Assembly: GCF_029714405.1 (NCBI RefSeq)
Contig: NZ_CP121650.1
Coordinates: 5,399,001-5,463,000, forward strand
DNA length: 64,000 nucleotides
Direction: 5' to 3'
Source: Bradyrhizobium sp. CB82
GTDB lineage: Bacteria > Pseudomonadota > Alphaproteobacteria > Rhizobiales > Xanthobacteraceae
Positions 44,961-53,883 of this stretch are shown piece after piece. The translations under genes and the position numbers were made by a program. The notes under the pieces are model-generated. The model saw only the letters and a list, made by a program, of their open reading frames with translations. It did not search any database and was not told the DNA's origin. Each line of letters starts with the position of its first letter. Position 1 is the stretch's first letter.

Positions 44961-45329
44961 TCAGGCGCCGTGGGGCAGCTTTCCGTCGGGGCTCGCCTGA
45001 TCCACGGCCTTGGGCAGCTCCTGGGCCAGGATCTGGCTGAGCTGGTCGACCGGGATGTTGTAGCGCGCGGCAAGCTGCCTGACCGTGTCGTTGCCGAGAA
45101 CCTGGCGGAGCTGGTCGGCCGAGATCGGCAGGTTCTGACCGTTGCCAAGCCAGGACCTCACCTGATCACCGAACCCCGCCTGCTCGAGCTTGGCGACGAT
45201 GGCGCCGAGCCCGCCCTGATTGTTGCTGCCGAGCACCTCATTCAGCACGGCAGGCAGCACCGCGGCGCCGAGCTGGCCGAGCGCGCTGCGGAACGCAGGG
45301 TTGTTTTCCAGCGAGTCCAGAATTCCCAT
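44961..45329 (-). CDS. YidB family protein (DUF937)
   Basis: A 122-residue protein of the YidB/DUF937 family: MGILDSLENNPAFRSALGQL, then GGLGAIVAKLEQAGFGDQVR with WLGNGQNLPISADQLRQVLG. The function is unknown; the fold is a helical repeat domain. GGGAGG lies just upstream of the ATG. It is followed on the left by the small 67-residue gene, on the same strand. Confidence 0.87.
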   Translation of the reverse strand: MGILDSLENNPAFRSALGQLGAAVLPAVLNEVLGSNNQGGLGAIVAKLEQAGFGDQVRSWLGNGQNLPISADQLRQVLGNDTVRQLAARYNIPVDQLSQILAQELPKAVDQASPDGKLPHGA

Positions 45330-45439
45330 GGCCAGTCCCTCCCCTTGCGCCAGATGCGCTGCTCCGGATGCGATTGAGCGCCGGCGCCCGGGCCGCCGTC
45401 AAGCCAGGCCCAATCACAATCCCGTCTGCGCGATCCCGT

Positions 45440-46099
45440 CTATGCGGTCTCGAACTTTTCGATGATGAGCGTTTCGGCGAGCGCGTCGCGCGTCCATTCC
45501 GCGAATGCGGGCTGCGCCAGCATCGTCTCCATATAGGTTTTCGACTGCGGCGTGACCTCGATCGCATAGGTGCGCAAGCGGTGCACGACGGGTGCGAACA
45601 TCGCATCCGCCGCTCCAAACCGGCCGAACAGGAACGGCCCTCCGGCGCCGTAACGCTCGCGGCATTCCTGCCAGATCTGCTGCACGCGCGCGACGTTGGC
45701 TTGCGCATCCGCCGAGAGCGTCACGGGACGTATCGGGCGATGTATGTTCATGCCGCATTCGCTCCGCAGCGGCACAAAACCGGAATGCATCTCGGCGCAC
45801 ACCGAACGGGCATGCGCGCGCGCCGCGACGTCGTCCGGCCACAGCTTCACTTCCGGAAAGCGTTCGGCGATGTATTCGATGATACTGAGCGAATCCCACA
45901 CCGTGACGTCGCCGTCGACCAGCACCGGCACCTTGCCGGCGCGGCTGAACGACATAATCCGCTGCTTGTCGGCGGGATTGTCGGTGTAGAGCGGGATCAC
46001 GACCTCCTCGAACGGGATGTCGTTGGCGCGCAGCGCGAGCCAGGGCCGCATCGACCATGACGAGTAATTCTTGTTGCCGATCGCGAGCTTCAGCGCCAT
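45440..46099 (-). CDS. glutathione S-transferase family protein
   Basis: A 219-residue GST with a thioredoxin-fold N-domain (LAIGNKNYSSWSMRPWLALR, then AGKVPVLVDGDVTVWDSLSI with the conserved cis-Pro and Glu/Asp-Ser). An all-helical C-domain follows (FLFGRFGAADAMFAPVVHRL). The SSWSMR site puts a serine at the glutathione-activating position, as in zeta or similar bacterial classes. The substrate is unknown. The ATG at 46099 begins MALKLAIGN. Confidence 0.9.
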   Translation of the reverse strand: MALKLAIGNKNYSSWSMRPWLALRANDIPFEEVVIPLYTDNPADKQRIMSFSRAGKVPVLVDGDVTVWDSLSIIEYIAERFPEVKLWPDDVAARAHARSVCAEMHSGFVPLRSECGMNIHRPIRPVTLSADAQANVARVQQIWQECRERYGAGGPFLFGRFGAADAMFAPVVHRLRTYAIEVTPQSKTYMETMLAQPAFAEWTRDALAETLIIEKFETA

Positions 46100-46223
46100 G
46101 AGACTGGTCCTTCCCAATGCTGGTCCATTAAGTCCGCTGCTTTTAACGCCATCGCTTGCACGCAATCAATCGTTGCCGCGGCCGAACATGCATGGCAATC
46201 CTGCCGGCAACGAGGGGATCACA

Positions 46224-46940
46224 ATGAGCGGATACTGGGTCGACGTCGCCGCGGTCGGCTTCTTCGTGTTTGAATGGCTGGTCTACGGCATCACGCTGGA
46301 GCACTCGGCCTACGGCCGCGACAGCTTGTCGGCACGCATGAACCGCTACCGCGAAGTCTGGGTGCGCCGCCTGCTCGACCGCGAGGCGCGCATGGTCGAC
46401 ATGCAGATCATGGCCTCGCTCCAGAACGGCACCGCCTTCTTCGCCTCCACGAGCCTGTTCGCGATCGGCGGCGCGCTGGCGCTGCTGCGCGCGACCAATG
46501 ATGCGCTCGTCATCCTGAGCAGCCTGCCGGTCGATCTCAGTCCCTCGCCCGCGCTGTGGGAGCTGAAATGCGTCGGCCTTGTCTTGATCTGCGTCTACGC
46601 CTTCTTCAAGTTCGCCTGGGCCTATCGCCTGTTCAACTATGTCGCGATCCTGTTCGGCAGCATGCCGCCGGCTTCCCAGCGCGATACGAGAGAGGCCGAA
46701 GCCCATGTGATCCGCACCACGCGCCTGTTCGAGGCCGCCGGGCGTCACTTCAATCGCGGCCAGCGCGCCTTCTTCTTCGCGCTCGGCTATCTCGGCTGGT
46801 TCGTCAGCCCCTGGGTGTTGTTCGTGACGACGGCCGCAGTGGTGATCGTGACGTGGCGGCGGCAATTTGCATCCAGCGCGTGGGCCGCGATGGCGCCGGA
46901 GACTGTCGGAGACAAGGATGCGCTCAAGCGTCCTCTCTAA
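46224..46940 (+). CDS. DUF599 membrane protein
   Basis: A 238-residue polytopic membrane protein of the DUF599 family, function unknown. Helices lie at about residues 3-23, 70-92, 110-135 and 185-210. Family features are the loop with the motif MASLQNGTAFFASTSLFAIG and the FKFAWAYRLFNYVAILFGSM block. GAGGGG lies upstream of the ATG at 46224. It is divergent from the GST gene. Confidence 0.87.
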   Translation: MSGYWVDVAAVGFFVFEWLVYGITLEHSAYGRDSLSARMNRYREVWVRRLLDREARMVDMQIMASLQNGTAFFASTSLFAIGGALALLRATNDALVILSSLPVDLSPSPALWELKCVGLVLICVYAFFKFAWAYRLFNYVAILFGSMPPASQRDTREAEAHVIRTTRLFEAAGRHFNRGQRAFFFALGYLGWFVSPWVLFVTTAAVVIVTWRRQFASSAWAAMAPETVGDKDALKRPL

Positions 46941-47413
46941 TCTTTAAGGACGCCCCTCGCCACCCCATCATTGCGAGCGTAACGTCGCGCGCGGACGGCT
47001 GCCGGCAGCAAATTTGAAAAACAACCCCATGCAAAGGAGTCGGGGACGGCCGACGATGCCCTTCGTATTTTACGAAATTATTTGACACGTCGGGCAAATC
47101 AGGTGTAAAAGACGATCATGGCGCGATGTGCAGGGCAGCCATTTGCGCCCGTGCGAAGTAGGCCCAGCTCAGCGAACTACCCGGGTCAGCTGCTTTCGAC
47201 GCTTGTGCTTTTCACAAGCCCCTCAGCTGAGAGTCCAGCTTGATAAGCGACGCGGCGCGGTCTTAACGCGTTGCGCCTGAGTGACGCGGAACAGCGAGCA
47301 CTTTTGGATGGCGGGTCGCTGTTCGAGACGAATCCCGTCACTTGAGGCGTTTGGTTGCGATCCGATCGGCCGGTTGAACCACGGAGAGATGGAGTTGTCG
47401 CGCGCCGACAAAA
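46941..47413. other. intergenic region with repeat fragments
   Basis: About 470 bp without a gene. It holds a stub of the ATTGCGAGCG-type REP near 46969, and AACAACCCCATGCAAAGG at 47020-47037, which also occurs at 23044-23061. An AT-rich stretch follows (47069-47110). A perfect hairpin, GCTTGTG (47201-47207) and CACAAGC (47213-47219), lies further right. It is probably accumulated repeat debris. Confidence 0.5.
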
Positions 47414-48274
47414 TTACGGCGCTCCAAAATCCTTCGGCGTGAAGGTGAGGTCCAACACCTTCCACTCCTCGTACTTGTCGGCCGGCAGCATGGTGTAGGG
47501 CTGGCAGGCCTGCAGCGCGGCCTTGGCGGCCTGCATCAGGGCAAGGCCCTTGGCGGGCGATGCGCTGGCTTCGATCAGCGCGGGGACGGTGGCGAGCTGG
47601 CCGTCGGTCGTCATGAAGGTGCGCATCTTGATGTGCACGTTGTCGGACGGCGCGATCGTATCAGGCAGCTTTGCGCAACTTCGCAGGTGACGGCGGAATT
47701 CGGCGATGACGCTGGCCGGAAGCTTGGCCGCCTCGGAATCCGCCGCGCCGCCCGCATTGTCCTTGGAGGCGTCCTTCGGCGAAGGCGACAATTCAGCCGG
47801 CAGCCCCAGCATCACACCGTATTTGATGGTGACGTCGGGCTCCGGCGGCGTGTAGCTCGGCGCCTGGGGCGTGGGTTGTGGCGGAGGCCGCGCATTCGCC
47901 TCGCGCTTGGCCGGCGCCGGCTGCGGTGAAGGCTGCGGCCGGGGCGAGGCCTGTGGCGCCGGCTGTGGCGATGGCTGCTGTGCTGGTTGCGGCTGTGGAG
48001 GTGACGGCGGCGCTGACACCTCCGCCTTGTCCTTCGCGGTCAGTTCGGGCAGCGAAAGCTGCGGCGACGGAGTCGGCTCGGGCACCTTCTGCTTCAGCTC
48101 CTCCGGCGTGACGATGTCGACGGCGACCGTGTCGCTCAGCGGGGCTTGGAACGGATGCACCTCGCTGATCAGGACGATCAGCGCAACCAGCGTCAGGTGC
48201 ATGACGGCTGAGGCCGCAATGTCCGTCCGTATGATCCGCTGCCAATCCATGGCCCAACTTCGGTTGTCACCCAT
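47414..48274 (-). CDS. TolA/TonB-like envelope protein
   Basis: A 286-residue protein with one N-terminal membrane anchor (about residues 19-40, AASAVMHLTLVALIVLISEV). A long Pro/Gln/Ala-rich periplasmic linker (65-150) and a C-terminal globular domain of about 110 residues follow (AEFRRHLRSCAKLPDTIAPS onward). The layout is that of TolA or TonB energy transducers. The C-domain contains two cysteines. No tolQ/R or exbB/D neighbour is present, so the partner motor must be elsewhere. AGGA lies next to the ATG. Confidence 0.75.
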   Translation of the reverse strand: MGDNRSWAMDWQRIIRTDIAASAVMHLTLVALIVLISEVHPFQAPLSDTVAVDIVTPEELKQKVPEPTPSPQLSLPELTAKDKAEVSAPPSPPQPQPAQQPSPQPAPQASPRPQPSPQPAPAKREANARPPPQPTPQAPSYTPPEPDVTIKYGVMLGLPAELSPSPKDASKDNAGGAADSEAAKLPASVIAEFRRHLRSCAKLPDTIAPSDNVHIKMRTFMTTDGQLATVPALIEASASPAKGLALMQAAKAALQACQPYTMLPADKYEEWKVLDLTFTPKDFGAP

Positions 48275-48300
48275 GGTCCTAACCTTACTGTGTCACTAAC

Positions 48301-48390
48301 CCTCATGGTGAGGAGCGCGAAGCGCGTCTCGAACCATGAGGCCCCGCCTGTGGCCCACATCCTTCGAGACGCTTGCTTCGCAAGCTCCTC
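48301..48390. repeat. REP element, left part, interrupted by an IS
   Basis: CCTCATGGT (48301-48309) and its inverse ACCATGAGG (48333-48341) form one hairpin. GAGACGCTTGCTTCGCAAGC begins a second that is cut at the IS edge. A related REP lies at 61377-61484. Confidence 0.75.
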
Positions 48391-49940
48391 AGAGGCTGTG
48401 AATCTTTTTGACTGCTCGCAAGCGGTATAGCCGAAAGCTGGTGCTGTGTGATTCTCTTGCGGTGATGGATTCGCAGGAGGGATGATGGCCGCTGATGAAT
48501 TGTTTGGGGATCTGCCGGAGCAGGCAAAGCCGCAAGCCGGTGCGGCGCCGCTCGCAGCGCCGCGACTTCGTGAGCCCCAACGCGATCAAATCGAGTTGCG
48601 AGCAGTGGATATCGAGAGCCTGATCGGGGAAGACCATCCGGTGCGCCTGATCTGGTCCTATGTCGAGGAACTCGACCTGAGTGAGCTGGAGAACCGGATC
48701 AAGGCGCGGGGCGATCGGCCCGGTCACCCCGCGACATCGCCGCGGCTTTTGCTGGCGCTGTGGCTCTATGCCACCAGCGAGGGCGTCGGCAGCGCGCGCG
48801 CGTTGGAGCGGCTTTGCGAGAGCCATGACGCCTATCGTTGGCTGTGTGGCGGGGTGTCGGTGAACCATCACACGCTGGCGGACTTCCGGGTCGGTTGCGC
48901 CGACCTGCTCGACCGGCTGCTTTGCGAGCATTTGGCGGTGCTGGCGAAGGTCGGCCTCGTCAATCTGGAAACGCTGGCGCAGGACGGTGTTCGGGTCCGG
49001 GCCAGCGCCGGGGCCGCTTCGTTCCGGCGGGAGGCGACGCTCGATCGGCACCTGGCCTTGGCTGAGGCGGTGGTGGAAGACCTCAAACGCGAGGTTGACG
49101 CTCGTTCGGATGCTAGCAATCAGCGCATGAAGGCCGCCAAGGAGCGCGCCGCGCGTGAGCGCAGAGCGCGCGTCAAAGCGGCGCAGACGGCGCTCGCCGA
49201 AATCAAGCAGCAGCGCAAGGAGCGCGAAGAAAAGCGCGGCAACGGCAAGAAGCCGAAAGAGCCGCGGGCCTCCACGACGGACGCCGACGCACGGGTCATG
49301 AAGATGGCCGACGGCGGCTTCCGCCCCGCCTACAACGTGCAGGTGACGAGTGCCGCCGGCCAGCCGATCGTCGTTGACATCAAGGTCTGCAACACCGGGT
49401 CCGACCGCGGCCTGATGCGGCCCATGCTGGAGCGGCAGCGCGCGCGTCCTGGCGGGTTGCCCAAGGACCATCTCGTCGATGGCGGCTTTGGCAGTGCCGA
49501 GGACATCGAGTGGGCGCACGCCGAGGGCATCGATATCTTTTGCCCGCCCACTCAATCCAAGCACGGCACCGATCCCCATCTACCGCGACGCGGCGACGGC
49601 CCGGGGGTGTTGGCCTGGCGTGCGCGCATGGCGAGCGAAGAGGGCAAGGCCCGATACAAGCCCCGGTCGATTTGCGAGTGCATACATGCCCGCTGGCGCA
49701 ACTGGGACCTGCGCCAATTGACCGTGCGCGGCCTCGAAAAGGTCCGCGCCGTCGTGCTCTGGTACGCCCTCGCCAACAACATCCTGCAAGGCAACCGCCT
49801 CGCTAGCGCATAGAGGAGCGTTCATCGACATCCCCCAACCTCGCCACAGCCGCCCAGCCCACGCGTTGCCACGACGAGGAACTGCCACATCCTTCGATGA
49901 CCACGCAAAACGAGAAAGATTGGCAAGCTCTCAGGATGAG
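48391..49940 (+). mobile_element. IS1182-type insertion sequence
   Basis: The element runs from the left-end sequence AGGCTGTGAATCTTTTTGAC to a right boundary somewhere between 49813 and about 49940. The left end abuts a REP, and REP-like sequence (TCAGGATGAG) resumes near 49931. If CTCAG is the duplicated target (5 bp), the ends share only 11 of 15 bases, so the right end may be degenerate. It encodes one transposase. Confidence 0.65.
48482..49813 (+). CDS. IS1182 family transposase
   Basis: A 443-residue DDE transposase. The N-terminal block VDIESLIGEDHPVRLIWSYV and GHPATSPRLLLALWLYATSE is typical of IS1182/IS1380-like enzymes. The catalytic region shows the first Asp in LAQDGVRVRA, the second in LVDGGFGSAEDIEWAHAEGI and a late Glu in ICECIHARWRNWDLRQLTVR. 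A Lys/Arg/Glu-rich coiled segment lies at about 200-260. The frame is intact, so the enzyme could be active. GGAGGG precedes the ATG pair at 48482/48485. Confidence 0.92.
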   Translation: MMAADELFGDLPEQAKPQAGAAPLAAPRLREPQRDQIELRAVDIESLIGEDHPVRLIWSYVEELDLSELENRIKARGDRPGHPATSPRLLLALWLYATSEGVGSARALERLCESHDAYRWLCGGVSVNHHTLADFRVGCADLLDRLLCEHLAVLAKVGLVNLETLAQDGVRVRASAGAASFRREATLDRHLALAEAVVEDLKREVDARSDASNQRMKAAKERAARERRARVKAAQTALAEIKQQRKEREEKRGNGKKPKEPRASTTDADARVMKMADGGFRPAYNVQVTSAAGQPIVVDIKVCNTGSDRGLMRPMLERQRARPGGLPKDHLVDGGFGSAEDIEWAHAEGIDIFCPPTQSKHGTDPHLPRRGDGPGVLAWRARMASEEGKARYKPRSICECIHARWRNWDLRQLTVRGLEKVRAVVLWYALANNILQGNRLASA

Positions 49941-49970
49941 GAGTTAGAGCGTTTATGACGCAGTAAGGCT

Positions 49971-50099
49971 AAAGCGCGATGAGATTGGGATGAATCGTCA
50001 TCGCGCTTTGGGTAGTTGTTCGAGCCTGATCTCCGCGCAAACACTTCGCGTTTGTCGCGAGGGAAAACCGCTTCGCGCTTTTCCGGATCATGCTCTAGC
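49971..50099. repeat. dispersed 125-bp repeat, copy 2
   Basis: Begins AAAGCGCGATGAGATTGGGA, has the inverse ATCGCGCTTT, then CTGATCTCCGCGCAAACACT, and ends CTTTTCCGGATCATGCTCTA. It lies between the IS and the aldo/keto reductase. Confidence 0.9.
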
Positions 50100-50115
50100 A
50101 TATGGGCGCGGCTCC

Positions 50116-50934
50116 TCAATCCCATTTCGGCGCAAAGCCGAAATCGGTCAGCCGGCCCCTAGGGCTGGCGAGGGCGGCAATCTGGCTCATCTCTTCGGCC
50201 GACAATTCGAAATCGAAGATCTCGATATTTTCCGACAGGCGTTCGACGCGGGACGTGCGCGGGATCGCGACGACGTTCTGCTGCACCAGCCAGCGCAGGC
50301 AAACCTGCGCGGCCGTCTTCCGATGGGCCCGTCCGATCTTGCCCAGCGTCTCGTCGCCCTTAACGCGCCCCTTGGCGATCGGGCTGTAGGCGACGAGCGC
50401 AAGGCCGTGCTGCTCGCAGGCCGCCCTCACCTTGGTCTGATCGAGATAGGGATGAAATTCGACCTGATCGCAGACCAGCGGCTCGGGACAGGCGGCGACC
50501 GCCTCTTCGATCAGCGCCACCGTGAAGTTGGAGACGCCGATATTCCGCGTCAGCCCGAGCCGCTTGGCATGCGCCAGCGCGCCGAGCGTCTCGCTAAGCG
50601 GCACGTGCGGATTGGGCCAGTGCAGCAGCAACAGATCGACCGACGGCAGCCGCAGCTTGACCAGGCTCTCCTTGACCGAGCGCTCGAGATCGTGAGGCGC
50701 GAAATGATTGGTCCAGACCTTCGTGGTGATGAAGACGTCGTCGCGGCGCACACCGGAGGCGCGAACACCGTCGCCGACCTCGCGCTCATTGTCGTAGACC
50801 TGCGCTGTATCGACATGGCGGTAGCCGAGCCGCAGCGCCTGCTCCACCACGCGCGCGCAGGTTCGGCCGCTCAGCTCCCAGGTCCCGAGCCCGAGCGCCG
50901 GAATGCTTGCACCATTGGCCTCGACGAACAGCAT
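50116..50934 (-). CDS. aldo/keto reductase
   Basis: A 272-residue NADPH-dependent TIM-barrel reductase. The catalytic tetrad is visible: Asp and Tyr in HVDTAQVYDNEREVGD, Lys in FITTKVWTNHF, His in LLLLHWPNP. The cofactor segment near the end is IPRTSRVERLSENIEIFDFE. It is close to the 2,5-diketo-gluconate reductase group; the substrate is unknown. GAGGA lies 6 bases before the ATG at 50934. Confidence 0.92.
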   Translation of the reverse strand: MLFVEANGASIPALGLGTWELSGRTCARVVEQALRLGYRHVDTAQVYDNEREVGDGVRASGVRRDDVFITTKVWTNHFAPHDLERSVKESLVKLRLPSVDLLLLHWPNPHVPLSETLGALAHAKRLGLTRNIGVSNFTVALIEEAVAACPEPLVCDQVEFHPYLDQTKVRAACEQHGLALVAYSPIAKGRVKGDETLGKIGRAHRKTAAQVCLRWLVQQNVVAIPRTSRVERLSENIEIFDFELSAEEMSQIAALASPRGRLTDFGFAPKWD

Positions 50935-51048
50935 GAGGAATCCTCTCGCTCGCCCCGGTCGAATTATGGACCCCGCGCACGCAGCTGCCAACCGAGGCAA
51001 CCGGCGATACCGAGGTGAGCTCAACCGGCCCTTGGCAACAACTTATTC

Positions 51049-51324
51049 TCAGACCTTGGCGAGCGCCTGGAACACCGTGTCGGGCGCATGCGCGATCACC
51101 GCGAGCAGCGCCCGTGCAGGTCCGCGCGGCGCGCGCTTACCCTGCTCCCAGTTGCGGATGGTCTCGACGGGCACGCCGAGTTTTGCGGCGAACTCCATCT
51201 GGGTGAGACAGGCGCGGCGGCGCAGGTCACGCACGGCAAGCGGGCCGGTTTCGTGCTGGAGTGGAAACTCCTGCCCGTCCCGCAACTCGACGATCCGTCC
51301 GTCCGCTTTCAGCCGCAACCGCAT
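51049..51324 (-). CDS. XRE-family HTH regulator
   Basis: A 91-residue regulator with an N-terminal DUF-like segment (MRLRLKADGRIVELRDGQEF) and a C-terminal helix-turn-helix of about 55 residues (RACLTQMEFAAKLGVPVETI, then RNWEQGKRAPRGPARALLAV). Proteins of this build (HigA-like or YiaG-like) often pair with a toxin, but no partner gene lies beside it. GGGG lies upstream of the ATG at 51324; another in-frame ATG is two codons earlier. Confidence 0.8.
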   Translation of the reverse strand: MRLRLKADGRIVELRDGQEFPLQHETGPLAVRDLRRRACLTQMEFAAKLGVPVETIRNWEQGKRAPRGPARALLAVIAHAPDTVFQALAKV

Positions 51325-51397
51325 GTTCATCCCCAAGCACGGCAATCATGGGTGAAGCGGCTTAAGTTCGGATTAACGATAGCCCCGCGGGCGCGGC

Positions 51398-52819
51398 CTA
51401 TTTCAGCCCGAACCACAAGGTCGCAATGCCGAGGAAGGAGAAGAAGCCGACGACGTCGGTCACCGTCGTGACGAAAGTGCCGGAGGCGACCGCGGGATCG
51501 GCCCGCACCCGCTCGAGCCCCATCGGGATCAGAATGCCGCCGAGCGCGCCAGCGACGAGGTTGCAGATGATCGCAAGCCCGATGACCATGCCGAGGCCCG
51601 GGATCTTGAACCAGGCCACCGCGGCAATACCCGTGATCACCGCAAAGGCGAGGCCATTGACGAGACCGACGAAGATCTCGCGCATCACCACGCGCCAGGC
51701 ATTGGAGGAGCCGAGCTCGCGGGTGGCGAGCGCCCGCACCGCGACCGTCATGGTCTGGGTCGCGGCGTTGCCGCCCTGGCTCGCCACGATCGGCGCCAGC
51801 ACGGCGAGCGCCACCATCTTTTCGAGCTGGCCCTCGAACAGGCCTAGCACGGAAGAGGCGAGGAAGGCGGTGGCGAGATTGACCAGGAGCCAGTTGAATC
51901 GGGCGCGTGCAATGGTCAGCACGCTGTCGGACAGTTCCTCGTCGCTGGTGACGCCGCCGAGCGCCTTGAGGTCCTCGTCCGCCTCCTCTTCGATAACGTC
52001 GACGACGTCGTCGACGGTGACGACGCCGACCAGGCGATCCTGGGTATCGACGACGGGCGCGGCAACCAGATTGTACTTGCCGAACATGCGCGCCACTTCC
52101 TCCTGGTCCTCCAGGACGGAGACGCGGCGGCGATCCTCGTCGCAGAGGTCCGTGAGCGGCACCGGGCGGCGGGCGCGCAGGAGCACGTCGAGCGGAACAG
52201 CGCCCTGCCAGTGCTGGTCCTTGTCGACGACGTAGATCTCGTAGAAGCGGTCCGGCAGATCGGGCGTCTCGCGCATGTAGTCGATCGCCTGGCCCACGGT
52301 GAAATCCTGGGGCACCGCGATGAACTTGGTCTGCATCCGCCGGCCAGCGGAGTTTTCCGGATAAAGCAGGCTGCGCTCGAGCGCGACGCGCTCGGGCAGC
52401 GGCAGCTTCTCCAGGATCTCCTCCTGATCCGCCTCATCGAGGGTCTCGAGCAGCTCGACGGCGTCGTCGGATTCGAGCTCGCGGACACCCTCGGCGACCG
52501 TCTCCGGCGGCAGCTCCTCGAGGATCTCATCGCGTACGGCTTCGTCGACCTCGTTCAGGGCAGAGAAGTCGAAATCGCGCCCCGTCAGCTCGACAAGCCG
52601 GACGCGGTCATCGGGCTCGAGGGCCGCGATGAGGTCGCCAAGGTCCGCCTCGTGCAGTTCCGCGACGATGGCCCGCAGTGGTGCGCTGTCTGAGGCTTCG
52701 ATGGCCCGTGCGATCTCCGCGACGAATTCGTGACGAATTTCGCCATCTTCGTTGCGCATGGGAACATGGTCGAGGACCGAGGCCTCAGCGGATGCGGCAA
52801 CGTCCATTTGTTCGTCCAT
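51398..52819 (-). CDS. mgtE: magnesium transporter MgtE
   Basis: A 473-residue Mg2+ channel. The acidic N-domain (residues 30-150, helical repeats such as LEPDDRVRLVELTGRD and LEKLPLPERVALERSLLYPE) senses cytosolic magnesium. Two CBS domains follow (about 150-275, FYEIYVVDKDQHWQGAVPLD and LVGVVTVDDVVDVIEEEADE). Then come five membrane helices with the conserved SQGGNAATQTMTVAVRAL and DVVGFFSFLGIATLWFG. GAGG lies 6 bases before the ATG at 52819. It is divergent from a polysaccharide deacetylase gene. Confidence 0.95.
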   Translation of the reverse strand: MDEQMDVAASAEASVLDHVPMRNEDGEIRHEFVAEIARAIEASDSAPLRAIVAELHEADLGDLIAALEPDDRVRLVELTGRDFDFSALNEVDEAVRDEILEELPPETVAEGVRELESDDAVELLETLDEADQEEILEKLPLPERVALERSLLYPENSAGRRMQTKFIAVPQDFTVGQAIDYMRETPDLPDRFYEIYVVDKDQHWQGAVPLDVLLRARRPVPLTDLCDEDRRRVSVLEDQEEVARMFGKYNLVAAPVVDTQDRLVGVVTVDDVVDVIEEEADEDLKALGGVTSDEELSDSVLTIARARFNWLLVNLATAFLASSVLGLFEGQLEKMVALAVLAPIVASQGGNAATQTMTVAVRALATRELGSSNAWRVVMREIFVGLVNGLAFAVITGIAAVAWFKIPGLGMVIGLAIICNLVAGALGGILIPMGLERVRADPAVASGTFVTTVTDVVGFFSFLGIATLWFGLK

Positions 52820-52901
52820 GGCGCGCCTCGCCGTTTGACAGGATGGATCAATTGGTCTGAGCTGGAGTTCAGGCAATAGTCACAAGGCAACATCGAGCGC
52901 A

Positions 52902-53699
52902 ATGACAAAGATGTGTCTGCACCAATGGCCCCTGCTCGCCGCCGCGACGGCGATGCTTGCCGGCATCACGGCGGCGAATGCTGCCGACTGCCCGCGCCAT
53001 GATGCGCTCGGCACCGCGCGCGTGCTCGGCGTCGATGCCAAGATCTATCCGCGGGTCGGGCTGAAGAGCTTTCCGCAGACCCTGCCGCTCGCCGACCATG
53101 AGGTCGTGCTGACCTTCGATGACGGCCCCCGGCCTCCCCACACGCAGAAGGTGCTGGCGGCGCTGGCGCACGAGTGCGTGCGCGCCACTTTCTTCCTGGT
53201 CGGCCAATCGTCGGCGGAGTCTCCGGCGCTGGTCAAGCGGATCGCTGCTGAGGGCCACACGGTGGCTCATCACAGCTGGTCGCATCCAATGTCGTCGAAG
53301 ATCTCGTTCGAACGAGCAAAAGAGGATATCGACCGCGGGATCGAGGCCGACGAGAAGGCGCTCAACGGCGTGGCGACCCGCACGCCATCGACGCCGTTCT
53401 TTCGTTTTCCCTATTTCGACTCGACGCCCGCGACGCTCGATCTCCTGCAATCGCGCGGGATTGCCGTGTTCGGGGCAGACCTTTGGGCCAGTGACTGGGA
53501 GGACATAACCCCGGAACAGGAATTGAAGAAGGTCACGGAGCGGCTCGAGACCGCCAAGAAGGGTATCATCCTGTTGCACGACGCGCAGGCGCGAACCGCG
53601 GCCATGATGCCCGCCTTCCTGCGCTACTTGCACGACAATGGCTACCACGTCGTTCACATTGTTCCAGCGGCGGCCCAAAAGAGCGCCGATGCGCATTGA
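52902..53699 (+). CDS. polysaccharide deacetylase
   Basis: A 265-residue secreted NodB-homology deacetylase (carbohydrate esterase family 4). The signal peptide is MTKMCLHQWPLLAAATAMLA, with cleavage near ANAAD. The metal triad is visible: VVLTFDDGPRP (Asp-Asp) and HTVAHHSWSHP (two His). Further NodB motifs are FFRFPYFDST and GIILLHDAQ. The likely substrate is peptidoglycan or an exopolysaccharide N-acetyl group; which one is not shown. A paralogue lies 184 bp downstream. Confidence 0.92.
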   Translation: MTKMCLHQWPLLAAATAMLAGITAANAADCPRHDALGTARVLGVDAKIYPRVGLKSFPQTLPLADHEVVLTFDDGPRPPHTQKVLAALAHECVRATFFLVGQSSAESPALVKRIAAEGHTVAHHSWSHPMSSKISFERAKEDIDRGIEADEKALNGVATRTPSTPFFRFPYFDSTPATLDLLQSRGIAVFGADLWASDWEDITPEQELKKVTERLETAKKGIILLHDAQARTAAMMPAFLRYLHDNGYHVVHIVPAAAQKSADAH

Positions 53700-53883
53700 T
53701 GCCGGAATGTCACGGCGGCCCAAAATGGGGTGATCGCGGGGCAATTAAGCCTCCGTTCATGCTAGGCCATGCAAAAATGGGCTGTGGGCCGCGCCTGAAC
53801 CGTTTCAGGCAGGCTCCGACCAATGTTCGGAGCGCGTGGATTTTTCCTTAAGTCGCGGACCGCGTACGAGGGCAGACGGAGAA

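Noticed and set aside
51049..51324. XRE regulator as the antitoxin of a toxin-antitoxin pair
   Set aside because: No small toxin-like gene lies next to it on either side.
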